Source: an uncultured Gammaproteobacteria bacterium (lineage in GTDB: Bacteria > Pseudomonadota > Gammaproteobacteria > SZUA-140). From it: a DNA stretch of 7,264 nt. The translations under genes were made by a program, and so were the position numbers. Shown here one piece after another: positions 1 to 5,818 of the stretch. The notes under the pieces are model-generated. The model was not told where the DNA came from. It saw only the letters and a program-made list of their open reading frames with translations, and did not search any database. The stretch's first letter is position 1. The number at the start of each line of letters is the position of its first letter. The DNA lies in assembly GCA_945788675.1 (NCBI GenBank), contig CALZMY010000136.1, positions 1-7,264 on the forward strand, written 5' to 3'.

Positions 1-193
1 GACCAAGTTCCCTGTCTCCCTGGCGAGTATTTGAAGCTAAGGGGCAGAAGTGTAATTTCCTGCTACGTCTAAATTCACGCAGTCAGGAGAACACTCTTGG
101 TAACTCAGGAGTAAAGCACGTTTTAGAGGGGAAGGTGCTCGTACTGGCAATCGGCTTTGATCAATTGCAGGTACGATAATAAAGATCGACATT

Positions 194-200
194 GGGAGGG
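194..200 (+). promoter_or_regulatory. Shine-Dalgarno site that fixes the start of the 97-aa gene
   Basis: The run GGGAGGG ends five bases before the ATG at 206. An in-frame GTG at 200 would lie inside this site, so ATG 206 is the better start. Seen directly in the sequence; the choice of start is inference. Confidence 0.6.
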
Positions 201-205
201 TGGAG

Positions 206-499
206 ATGAAAAATAAACTGACGCTGGGCAATACCTTTTTTGTCCTTATAATCGCGGCATTCACAACTGGCATGGGTAACGGAAGCGTATTTGGCGCGGC
301 TGTAATGTGCGCTGTGGGACGTGGTCCATATGAAAGCTGGGGTGGCTGGGGTGCTGAAGCATATAACCCAGCAACGTTTTCTGGCTTTGTAGATTGTATG
401 ATGCTTTTGTTTGGTCTGGCATTTGCGATTATTACCGGAATGGCAATGTCAAAACATGGTGCACTTGAAGCGCGTGGCCAATCAAGCAGTGCATGGTAG
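206..499 (+). CDS. Small two-helix membrane protein, first gene of the oxidase operon
   Basis: This 97-residue protein belongs to no family I recognise. A hydrophobic segment at about residues 9-26 could be an uncleaved anchor or a signal peptide. A glycine/aromatic-rich stretch (about 37-57, including ESWGGWG) follows, then a second membrane helix at about 60-80 and a short polar tail. Two cysteines (35 and 63) sit at or near the membrane edges. There is no CXXCH motif and no obvious metal site. The gene is followed 52 bases later by a 30-residue membrane peptide and then by oxidase subunit I, all on the same strand, so an accessory-subunit or assembly role in the oxidase is the natural inference. 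The ATG at 206 is preferred over the GTG at 200 because of the Shine-Dalgarno position. Reality of the gene is fairly secure; function is unknown. Confidence 0.7.
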   Translation: MKNKLTLGNTFFVLIIAAFTTGMGNGSVFGAAVMCAVGRGPYESWGGWGAEAYNPATFSGFVDCMMLLFGLAFAIITGMAMSKHGALEARGQSSSAW

Positions 500-551
500 C
501 TTCTAGTTTTAAAGACTTTGATTCGTAAAGATTAAGCAGAGGGGGTGAAGT

Positions 552-644
552 ATGTTGGCAACAATCGCAGGCACATTTGGGATAGTCCTGGCATTTTCGA
601 GTATGTGGTTTTCGTGGTATGTCCTGAACAAAACAACAGAATAA
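552..644 (+). CDS. 30-residue single-helix membrane peptide
   Basis: A short open frame encodes a 30-residue peptide beginning MLATIAGTFG and ending VLNKTTE. Almost all of it is one hydrophobic helix (about residues 2-25) with a short polar C-terminus. A purine-rich Shine-Dalgarno run (AGAGGGGGTGA, 538-548) ends just before the ATG. The gene stands between the 97-aa gene and oxidase subunit I with no gene on the other strand that looks real. Very small single-helix subunits are common in terminal oxidases (CcoQ of cbb3, CydX of cytochrome bd), so a structural subunit of this oxidase is plausible. No sequence match to those peptides is claimed. It could be a translated leader instead. Confidence 0.55.
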   Translation: MLATIAGTFGIVLAFSSMWFSWYVLNKTTE

Positions 645-720
645 AATAAAGCATTGAATAAATCGAGTATGGCCTAAAACACTATACCGTTTACATTGCG
701 ATTTATGGAGGAGAGGGTAA

Positions 721-2130
721 ATGCTTATTAAATATTTATTTGCAAAAAACGAAGATATCCCGGCAGGTTCGTCGTCGGTATTCTTTGGTTTTTCTGCGAT
801 TTTTTGGTTTGTAGTAGGAACGGGGCTAGGTTCCTTTAATGCCGCTAAGTTGGCATTTCCAGACTGGGTAACTGGTACGGAAATGTTTGCTTTCGGTCAT
901 ATGCGTCAGGTGCACGTGCTTGCAGTTATTCTAGGCTGGATTTCTATGGCTTTTGCAATGACCATGATGTACATGACGCCAGCACTGGGTAATACCAAGC
1001 TGTGGTCAGAGAAACTTGGTCTGTGGAATGCCTTTTTATGGAACGTTGGTCTGAGTCTTGGTCTGTTCCTTTTGTGGATGGGGATTACCTCAGGTCGTGA
1101 GTACTCAGACATTATCTGGCCGATTGATATTGTTGTTATGCTGGGTGTGCTCCTGCCGCTTGGTATCAATGTATGGATGACCATTGCACATCGTAGAACT
1201 CAGGGTATTTATATTACTAACTGGTTCTTCGGCGCATGTACGTTCTTTATCTTGGTAGTATTTGCAGTAGGACAGTCTCCAGAGCTCTTTAATCTGACAG
1301 GCTTGACTGAGGCGTACATGACCTTCTGGTTTGCGCACAACGTTCTAGGTTTGTGGATAACACCAGTTGCAGCTGCGATTGCGTACTACACAATTCCGAA
1401 GTTGACGGGTAACCCACTCTATTCGCATAGAATTGGTCATCTGCATTTCTGGTCGATCGTTGCGTTTTATTCGACACCTGCATCACATCATCTGATGTCG
1501 GCACCTCTACCTGAATGGTTGAAATCATTTGCATCTGTTGAAGGTGTATTGATTCTGATCCCAGCAGTTGCTTTTGTAGCTAACATTCTGTTGACCATGA
1601 AAGGTAAGTGGAGTCTGTTTGTTGAAAATATTGAGACTAAATTTTCAGTAACAGGTGTACTGCTTGCGATTCCATTGAATATGCAAGGTGGTTTCCAGCA
1701 GACTCGTGCAATTAACTGGTACATCCATGGTACTGGCTGGATTGTAGCCCATGCACATTTGGCTCTGCTTGGTATGTCAACATTCCTGGAAATTGCAGCT
1801 GTATACTTTGGTCTGCAGCAGATCCTGAGAAGAAAACTGTACTCTCTGGCGCTGGCTAACTTCCATTACTGGTTTGTACTGATCGGATTCTGTATCTACT
1901 GGATCTCTATGACCATCGCTGGTCTGATTCAGGGTGCAGGTAAGATCTATGAAGTTCCATACATTGATGTTGTGGTTGCTGAACATCCATACATGATCGC
2001 TCGCTGGGTGGGTGGTACGATGGTATTCACAGGTAACCTGGTATGGCTTTACAACATGTATATGACAGCTCGTGAAGGAACAGTGGTTCCTGCAGGTCGT
2101 TATGCCCACGAAATGGCTTACGAACGCTAG
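721..2130 (+). CDS. ccoN: Heme-copper oxidase subunit I, divergent C-family (cbb3-type, CcoN-like)
   Basis: This is the catalytic subunit of a terminal oxidase in the inner membrane, expected to carry a low-spin heme, a high-spin heme and CuB. Its 469 residues are close to the usual CcoN length. Ligands seen: His65 in RQVHVLAVI (low-spin heme), His206 in WFAHNVLG and His256/His257 in SHHL (CuB), His344 (high-spin heme) and His346 (low-spin heme) in AHAHLA. Tyr250 lies six residues before His256, the place of the cross-linked tyrosine of cbb3 oxidases. Other cbb3-like stretches are GREYSDIIWPID and IYITNWFF. The NorB glutamate four residues after the first CuB histidine is absent (Gly210). The helix holding His344/346 reads INWYIHGTGWIVAHAHLA, closer to NorB, and Gln322 stands where cbb3 usually has Glu. 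Shine-Dalgarno GGAGGAG (707-713) is seven bases before the ATG. Oxygen reduction is the likely reaction; NO reduction cannot be excluded. Confidence 0.9.
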   Translation: MLIKYLFAKNEDIPAGSSSVFFGFSAIFWFVVGTGLGSFNAAKLAFPDWVTGTEMFAFGHMRQVHVLAVILGWISMAFAMTMMYMTPALGNTKLWSEKLGLWNAFLWNVGLSLGLFLLWMGITSGREYSDIIWPIDIVVMLGVLLPLGINVWMTIAHRRTQGIYITNWFFGACTFFILVVFAVGQSPELFNLTGLTEAYMTFWFAHNVLGLWITPVAAAIAYYTIPKLTGNPLYSHRIGHLHFWSIVAFYSTPASHHLMSAPLPEWLKSFASVEGVLILIPAVAFVANILLTMKGKWSLFVENIETKFSVTGVLLAIPLNMQGGFQQTRAINWYIHGTGWIVAHAHLALLGMSTFLEIAAVYFGLQQILRRKLYSLALANFHYWFVLIGFCIYWISMTIAGLIQGAGKIYEVPYIDVVVAEHPYMIARWVGGTMVFTGNLVWLYNMYMTAREGTVVPAGRYAHEMAYER

Positions 2131-2157
2131 AAATTAGCTCGAGTAAATCATCATACA

Positions 2158-2189
2158 TCCCCTCTCTTAGCTATTTGTAAGAGAGGGGG
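2158..2189 (+). other. Intercistronic RNA hairpin between subunit I and II genes
   Basis: Bases 2159-2169 (CCCCTCTCTTA) pair perfectly with 2178-2188 (TAAGAGAGGGG), with one extra G-T pair outside and an eight-base loop. The stem is followed by ATAAAAAA and not by a T-run, and the other strand has no T-run on the correct side either. This argues against a normal intrinsic terminator. An mRNA-stability or processing element, or a partial attenuator, between subunit I and subunit II is the inferred role. Confidence 0.6.
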
Positions 2190-2218
2190 ATAAAAAAGAT
2201 TAATGGGAGGGTTAAAAC

Positions 2219-3175
2219 GTGTCATTTCAACAACACAAATTAGGAGCAGCGGCTGTCGGGGGTATGCTTGGTCTCTCGATGACTATTACGCTAATGTTTC
2301 CAAGCTTTGATTTTCGCTCAGCGGAGTCAACTTGGGTAGGTTTAGATAAAAGTATCTCGAACGGCCGTGTGATTGGCTTCAGTTATGAAGATCCAACCGT
2401 GGTTGGCGCGAATAAGCCTATCACCGTTATATTGGACAAAGATCCAAAGACTGGTGAGAAAATTGATCCGCCAATGCGGGCTTATGTCTATGAGCCAGGT
2501 GTTCCATTCGCTGCAGCGATTCGCCATCCAGCTAATACAGGCCCGACTGTAAGTCAGTTGAGCCTGAATGTTGGTAAAATGGCTGAGGCAAGTGAGGCGC
2601 AGGGTGCTGTGTTTGGCATCGGACGTGGCGAAGTCAATGGTAAAGATTGGGATTATATCCAGAATTTGACAGCGCTTAAGGGATGGACACCTACAGATAC
2701 GCTACGTGCGGCTTCTGAAGAAAATACCCGATACGTAGGTAAAGGTAAAACTGTATATATCACCGAAGGTTGCTGGTGGTGTCATACACTATTACCTGAG
2801 CAAACTCAGGATTGGCAGGTCTTTGGTGCGCCTCCAATGCTAGGTGATTTTAATGGTGAGATGCCTACCGCTTTTGGTTCAGATCGTAAAGCCCCGGATA
2901 TTCTTCATGTGGCTTCACGTAATTCATCAAGAGAATGGATGAATATGCATTTCTTCAATCCACGTCTTGTTCAGCCAAACTCAATCATGCCGCGTTTCGA
3001 TTACCTTTGGGGTGAAACAGATGTACATGGTAATAAGATCGATTTTGATAAGTGGCGTGCAGAGTATAAAGAATACCGCGACGGGGTTCGGGTCTATCCA
3101 CCTGAAATTCCAGAATACGCAGGTAATTCAGAAGCACGCGCACTCGTCGATTGGATCTTAACGAGTCTCAAGTAA
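2219..3175 (+). CDS. ccoO: CcoO-like membrane-anchored mono-heme cytochrome c, oxidase subunit II
   Basis: This 318-residue protein is predicted to pass electrons to subunit I on the periplasmic side. One N-terminal anchor helix (about 8-27) is followed by a long soluble part. The heme c site is Cys185-Trp-Trp-Cys188-His189, preceded by GKTVYITEGC as in CcoO (typically GRDIYIREGC). The likely axial Met257 is in NSIMPRFDYLW, matching the CcoO pattern of a Met-Pro after an N-P-R segment (here FFNPRLVQPN). CcoO proteins are usually some 200-240 residues, so the roughly 130 residues between the anchor and the heme domain are an enlargement; they are rich in V, P and charged residues and contain no second heme motif. 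The C-terminal 50 residues are also polar. Translation starts at GTG 2219 with GGGAGG (2205-2210) eight bases upstream. It follows subunit I by 88 bases, after a stable hairpin. Confidence 0.85.
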   Translation: MSFQQHKLGAAAVGGMLGLSMTITLMFPSFDFRSAESTWVGLDKSISNGRVIGFSYEDPTVVGANKPITVILDKDPKTGEKIDPPMRAYVYEPGVPFAAAIRHPANTGPTVSQLSLNVGKMAEASEAQGAVFGIGRGEVNGKDWDYIQNLTALKGWTPTDTLRAASEENTRYVGKGKTVYITEGCWWCHTLLPEQTQDWQVFGAPPMLGDFNGEMPTAFGSDRKAPDILHVASRNSSREWMNMHFFNPRLVQPNSIMPRFDYLWGETDVHGNKIDFDKWRAEYKEYRDGVRVYPPEIPEYAGNSEARALVDWILTSLK

Positions 3176-3180
3176 TATTT

Positions 3181-3187
3181 GGGGGAG
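3181..3187 (+). promoter_or_regulatory. Shine-Dalgarno site that fixes the start of the CcoP-like gene
   Basis: GGGGGAG sits eight bases before ATG 3196. The longer in-frame start at 3151 would overlap the end of the subunit II gene and has no such site, so 3196 is preferred. Confidence 0.6.
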
Positions 3188-3195
3188 AAATATAT

Positions 3196-3831
3196 ATGGC
3201 TATTAAATTTGACCAACCGTTCTACTCTCTCTCTGATGAGACTGAGCAGAATAGAATAATTGAACTTTGGGAGGCCGAGAAACATGGTGGTCTGTGGGAA
3301 GGTAACAATCGATTACCATTTCCCATGGTGATTCTGTGTGGCCTGATCATCGTGACTGCATTTTTGGTCACTATGCCTATCTGGGGACAGCGTCCTAATG
3401 CGCATGATTTTGTTGAGCATGTTGCATTGATGGATACTCCAGAAATACAGGCAATTGCTGATCCAGAAGCTAAAATGGCGAAGATCCATGAGATCGCATA
3501 CCAGAGAGCTGATGGTCGTGTGAAGGCATCTCTAGAGCGTCATCCTATTACCTGGGATGATCTTTTAAATCTAGCTCCGCACATCAAAGAAGCTCAGGCA
3601 GCGGGTCAGTATCCTCTGGATTACCTCACGGTACTGGGTGATAGGCTTGTTCTGGCTAACTTTGAAGGCAACTGGAACCCAGATGGTTCACGTGAGAGAA
3701 AACAACCCTGGTGGGATTCTGGTTATCTTATCGACGTTTTCTATGTGGCTTATTTTATAATTTTCACTGTTTTTGTCTGCAAGCGTCTACCCCATTTCAG
3801 TCGCAAGCCTGATATGTCAAACGCCAAGTAA
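3196..3831 (+). CDS. Heme-less CcoP-like two-helix subunit with periplasmic domain
   Basis: The protein has 211 residues. A charged N-terminal segment leads into GLWEGNNRLPFP (32-43) and a membrane helix (about 44-63). This recalls the start of CcoP/FixP, where a WxGxxELNNPLPxWW segment precedes the membrane helix. About 105 residues with acidic and helical character follow (65-170), and a second helix at about 175-195 ends in a basic tail. CcoP normally carries two CXXCH heme sites. Here there are none, and the only cysteines are 48 and 195, both in or near helices. The topology is therefore two helices with the middle domain probably periplasmic. Its place after the CcoO-like gene matches the position of CcoP in cbb3 operons. 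I infer a structural subunit that replaces CcoP without electron-carrying hemes. The resemblance is limited to a short motif, so an unrelated subunit is possible. Confidence 0.6.
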   Translation: MAIKFDQPFYSLSDETEQNRIIELWEAEKHGGLWEGNNRLPFPMVILCGLIIVTAFLVTMPIWGQRPNAHDFVEHVALMDTPEIQAIADPEAKMAKIHEIAYQRADGRVKASLERHPITWDDLLNLAPHIKEAQAAGQYPLDYLTVLGDRLVLANFEGNWNPDGSRERKQPWWDSGYLIDVFYVAYFIIFTVFVCKRLPHFSRKPDMSNAK

Positions 3832-3849
3832 TCGAAAGGAGAATCAGTA

Positions 3850-4002
3850 ATGTTAGATATAGATCATGGGCCTACAGTGTTTGCAAGCATCATCTTTTTT
3901 GTCTTCATTTTGCCAGCACTGTATGGTGTGCTGTTTGTTGACAGCTACTGGAAGGAGCATCGTGATAATGCCGCTGAAGGTGCGGATGACGTTTTCAACT
4001 AA
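3850..4002 (+). CDS. 50-residue CcoQ-like single-helix membrane peptide
   Basis: A short open frame encodes a 50-residue peptide with an acidic N-terminus (MLDIDHGPT), one helix at about residues 9-30 and a polar acidic tail (SYWKEHRDNAAEGADDVFN). CcoQ of cbb3 oxidases has the same build, about 50 residues with one helix and an acidic C-terminal tail, and helps keep the complex assembled; residue-level identity is weak. AAGGAG (3837-3841 region) lies just upstream of ATG 3850, 18 bases after the preceding stop. It is the last gene before a strong terminator, so it belongs to the oxidase operon. Confidence 0.7.
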   Translation: MLDIDHGPTVFASIIFFVFILPALYGVLFVDSYWKEHRDNAAEGADDVFN

Positions 4003-4020
4003 AACACTATGCTTGTTGAA

Positions 4021-4050
4021 AAAAACCGCCCTTTAGGGCGGTTTTTTTTT
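4021..4050 (+). terminator. Intrinsic terminator closing the oxidase operon
   Basis: The stem CCGCCC (4026-4031) pairs with GGGCGG (4036-4041) across a four-base TTTA loop, and flanking A/T bases extend the stem. A run of nine T follows (4042-4050). It lies 18 bases after the stop of the CcoQ-like gene. The A-run on the left also allows termination from the opposite strand. Confidence 0.92.
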
Positions 4051-4052
4051 GA

Positions 4053-4081
4053 GCGACAGTCAATGGGCATTAAGCTATAAT
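4053..4081 (+). promoter_or_regulatory. Sigma70-type promoter for the accessory operon
   Basis: A perfect -10 box TATAAT (4076-4081) is preceded by a 17-base spacer and GCGACA (4053-4058), which matches four of six bases of the -35 consensus. It begins three bases after the T-run of the terminator. Transcription would start near 4088 and leave a leader of about 70 bases before the next gene. No operator or FNR/Anr palindrome was seen around it. Confidence 0.55.
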
Positions 4082-4156
4082 CTGAGTTCCTTAGTTTGCT
4101 ACTGTTTATAAGCCATAGTATGTGCAGTTTTATTTAATTGGTTATTGCGTGTGTAT

Positions 4157-4504
4157 ATGATGTTTCTGGATTTGATTAGTAATAGTTCGTTTCTGATGAA
4201 GCTTTGGTCCTATTTTGATGGATTAATGTATGCTGTTGAGGAAACTAGGGATAGTAGAGTACTTGGTATTGACATGAGTATCGAAGGGCTACGATCCCAG
4301 GCATACAGTGTTGGTATCTTTGTCTTTTTAGTAATTTCGCTGATATTTTTTGCGATTATTATCTATTTTTATCTGCCCAGAGGACGGGAGAATAAAAATA
4401 AGCTAAAGACAGGTGAAAAGTTTATGTTTGGCGCCATAATATCAGGCTTATTTATAGCGATAGGGATTGGCTGGTTACAGCTTATTGAAGGGTTCTTACT
4501 GTAG
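4157..4504 (+). CDS. Hypothetical two-helix membrane protein
   Basis: From ATG 4157 the protein has 115 residues. It has a mildly hydrophobic N-terminus with acidic and polar residues (about 1-45), a strong helix at about 51-73, a basic linker containing RGRENKNKLK and a second helix at about 90-110. There are no cysteines, heme motifs or recognisable domains. No good Shine-Dalgarno lies before 4157 or before the second ATG at 4160; an in-frame TTG at 4145 and GTG at 4151 are further possibilities, so the start is uncertain. The stretch looks more A/T-rich than the oxidase genes. It is the first gene behind a good promoter, and its stop overlaps the Shine-Dalgarno of the CcoS-like gene, which suggests translation coupling and a related role. 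Function unknown. Confidence 0.6.
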   Translation: MMFLDLISNSSFLMKLWSYFDGLMYAVEETRDSRVLGIDMSIEGLRSQAYSVGIFVFLVISLIFFAIIIYFYLPRGRENKNKLKTGEKFMFGAIISGLFIAIGIGWLQLIEGFLL

Positions 4505-4513
4505 AGGTGGAAT

Positions 4514-4804
4514 GTGAAAGAATATATACAATCATTACCAGATGGGTGGACGATTTATTTGTGGATGGTCGCGGCTGCAGCCATTCTAATTGGTGCTGCC
4601 TTCCTGCTGCGTTGGGGATTTAAAAACAACCAGTTTGATGAAGATATCAAGTATGTGGTTTTTGATGACGATGACGCAGATAAGATGTCAGAAGAAGAAT
4701 TTAAGAAGAGTCAAGAGGTGCGGGCTGCGCAGGAAAAATTGCGCGAAGATGTTTTGAAAAAACGTGCAGAGATGAAGCAAAAACAACATAATGAAAAAAG
4801 GTGA
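4514..4804 (+). CDS. CcoS-like oxidase maturation protein with charged helical tail
   Basis: The 96-residue product has one membrane helix (about 15-34) followed by FKNNQFDEDIKYVVFDDDD. This resembles the hallmark of CcoS/FixS, in which one helix is followed by SGQFDDLEGPA and an acidic segment ending in IL-x-DDD. CcoS is a small protein (around 50-70 residues) needed for cofactor insertion into the cbb3 catalytic subunit. Here the CcoS-like part is extended by about 40 residues (56-96) that are almost entirely charged, rich in E, K, R, Q and A with little break, and likely form a cytoplasmic helix or coiled coil. Translation starts at GTG 4514, nine bases after the previous stop, with GAGGTGG just before. 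The gene's last 14 bases overlap the next gene. The assignment rests on one short motif plus the oxidase context, so it is probable and not certain. Confidence 0.6.
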   Translation: MKEYIQSLPDGWTIYLWMVAAAAILIGAAFLLRWGFKNNQFDEDIKYVVFDDDDADKMSEEEFKKSQEVRAAQEKLREDVLKKRAEMKQKQHNEKR

Positions 4805-5282
4805 GAAATTAATCTTAGCACTGATCGGGGTATTAGCTGTTGTATCTGTTGTCTATAAAGGATGGCAGGTGTCGAACGAAACTGAGGAAGACCCAGGTAT
4901 TCCCTATTATTCAACGGCCTCTTCTGAACTCAGTGATAAAGCGGGGAAACTATTGAGAGAGCATTCATGTAAAGAATGCCACAAACTTTTCTTTCTTAAT
5001 AACCTGACGCAGAATGTGCCGTCACCATCGCTTGATGGGATAGGTTCGTTGAGGAGTGAAGAGTGGTTATATAACTATTTTTCAGCAGAAAATCCGCAAG
5101 AGATCATTCCAACCAGGTTGAAACCCCGGTTTAAAATGCCTTCATTAGCGCATCTACCTGAAGATGATCGTCGAGTACTCGCGGCTTACATGGCCAGTTT
5201 GAAGGTTGAAGACTGGTACTTTGAAGAGACACGTAAGATGGCATATGAAAAGCGTACCGGTGAAGAGTATAAACCAGAGTAG
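4791..5282 (+). CDS. Membrane-tethered mono-heme c-type cytochrome
   Basis: This 163-residue protein has a short basic N-terminus and one hydrophobic segment (about 7-22) that can act as an uncleaved signal anchor, so the rest should be periplasmic. The heme c site is Cys60-Lys-Glu-Cys63-His64. SPSLDGIG (78-85) and the probable axial Met116 in RFKMPSLAHLPEDD fit a small class I cytochrome c, whose final helix is DRRVLAAYMASLK. About 25 charged residues follow. The start codon lies inside the end of the CcoS-like gene with a 14-base overlap, so the two are probably translationally coupled. Since the oxidase operon has no CcoP-type di-heme cytochrome, this protein is a good candidate for electron delivery to the CcoO-like subunit; that link is inferred from context only. 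Confidence 0.85.
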   Translation: MKKGEKLILALIGVLAVVSVVYKGWQVSNETEEDPGIPYYSTASSELSDKAGKLLREHSCKECHKLFFLNNLTQNVPSPSLDGIGSLRSEEWLYNYFSAENPQEIIPTRLKPRFKMPSLAHLPEDDRRVLAAYMASLKVEDWYFEETRKMAYEKRTGEEYKPE

Positions 5283-5286
5283 GTGA
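5281..5286 (+). promoter_or_regulatory. Shine-Dalgarno site that fixes the start of the 162-aa gene
   Basis: AGGTGA overlaps the stop of the cytochrome c gene and lies five bases before ATG 5292. The in-frame GTG at 5283 falls inside this site, so ATG 5292 is the better start. Confidence 0.55.
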
Positions 5287-5291
5287 AAACT

Positions 5292-5780
5292 ATGTCGTTC
5301 ACGTCGGTCTTTAGAATAACTCCCAAAGATGTATTGTGGGGAGTGTTTGCGGTACTTATTGGTGCAGCGGTTAACTATGCTGGTGATCGATTGATGGGCG
5401 TTAGTCTGGAAGTGTTCTATGGCGTTCAAACGTTTAACCCCATGTGGATAGTGACGCTCTTCTTTATCCCGTTTGTGGCAGGGATGGTGGTATCGCTAAT
5501 CTATGGCCTTGGTGGGAAAATTCTTGCTTATTTTTCGCCGATTATTGTTAGGGGATATGAGTATTCTGTGATTTATGATGACCGCCTCAATCTTCCCGAC
5601 GGTGTCACGCTCTTGCCGTTGGGTTACTGGATTCTGGTGGTGATCATTGCTGTTGAAGCGGCTGCCATTGGCGGTGTGATTGGCGAAATCGTTAACAAGA
5701 AAGTCTATGGGCGCTCTCCTAAATCGAAATTCCATAAGCGCTATCAAAAAAAACGGGATGAATCGTCAGAAAAAGTGTAA
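5292..5780 (+). CDS. Hypothetical three-helix inner-membrane protein
   Basis: The protein has 162 residues. Three hydrophobic segments are visible: about 13-30, 50-71 and 110-134. Between the second and third lies a loop with YEYSVIYDDRLNLPDG; the C-terminus (about 135-162) is strongly basic and probably cytoplasmic. There are no cysteines, and the only histidine I see is in the basic tail (KFHKRY), so heme or metal binding is unlikely. No family is recognised. It starts nine bases after the cytochrome c stop, with its Shine-Dalgarno overlapping that stop, so it is part of the same operon. An assembly or anchoring partner of the oxidase is possible by context only. The alternative start GTG 5283 would add three residues. 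Confidence 0.7.
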   Translation: MSFTSVFRITPKDVLWGVFAVLIGAAVNYAGDRLMGVSLEVFYGVQTFNPMWIVTLFFIPFVAGMVVSLIYGLGGKILAYFSPIIVRGYEYSVIYDDRLNLPDGVTLLPLGYWILVVIIAVEAAAIGGVIGEIVNKKVYGRSPKSKFHKRYQKKRDESSEKV

Positions 5781-5818
5781 TTGTTTTTTTTCTATGATGG
5801 CATAAGATATTTCCGACT

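Noticed and set aside
157..164. Palindrome TTGATCAA resembling an FNR/Anr site.
   Set aside because: The two half-sites overlap with no four-base spacer, so it does not fit the TTGAT-N4-ATCAA site.
145..169. TGGCA and TTGCA elements resembling a sigma54 promoter.
   Set aside because: The GG and GC pairs are 21 bases apart, much too far for a -24/-12 promoter.
3..179. Open frame on the + strand entering from the left edge (58 codons, stop at 177-179), possibly the tail of an upstream gene.
   Set aside because: The translation shows no recognisable motif, and an open run of this length is not rare by chance. It may be real, but nothing supports it beyond the absence of stops.
37..273. Open frame of 78 codons on the - strand.
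   Set aside because: It overlaps the start of the 97-aa gene, which has a good ribosome site, and its product shows no sensible domain or context on that strand.
675..685. Eleven-base word TAAAACACTAT, which recurs at 4000-4010.
   Set aside because: Several repeats of this length are expected by chance in a window of this size, and the two contexts differ.
1777..2109. Open frame of 110 codons on the - strand inside the subunit I gene, with several similar shorter ones.
   Set aside because: They lie opposite a strongly supported conserved gene and their products have no recognisable features.
721..2130. Identification of subunit I as a nitric oxide reductase or NO dismutase.
   Set aside because: The glutamate four residues after the first CuB/FeB histidine is missing, the C-family tyrosine is present, and the partner is CcoO-like and not NorC-like. 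Only the heme-ligand helix resembles NorB.
5781..5808. Possible promoter TTGTTT-N16-TAAGAT before the FGE-fold gene.
   Set aside because: Both boxes are weak, the start point would lie only a few bases before the ATG, and the short gap suits read-through from the upstream gene.
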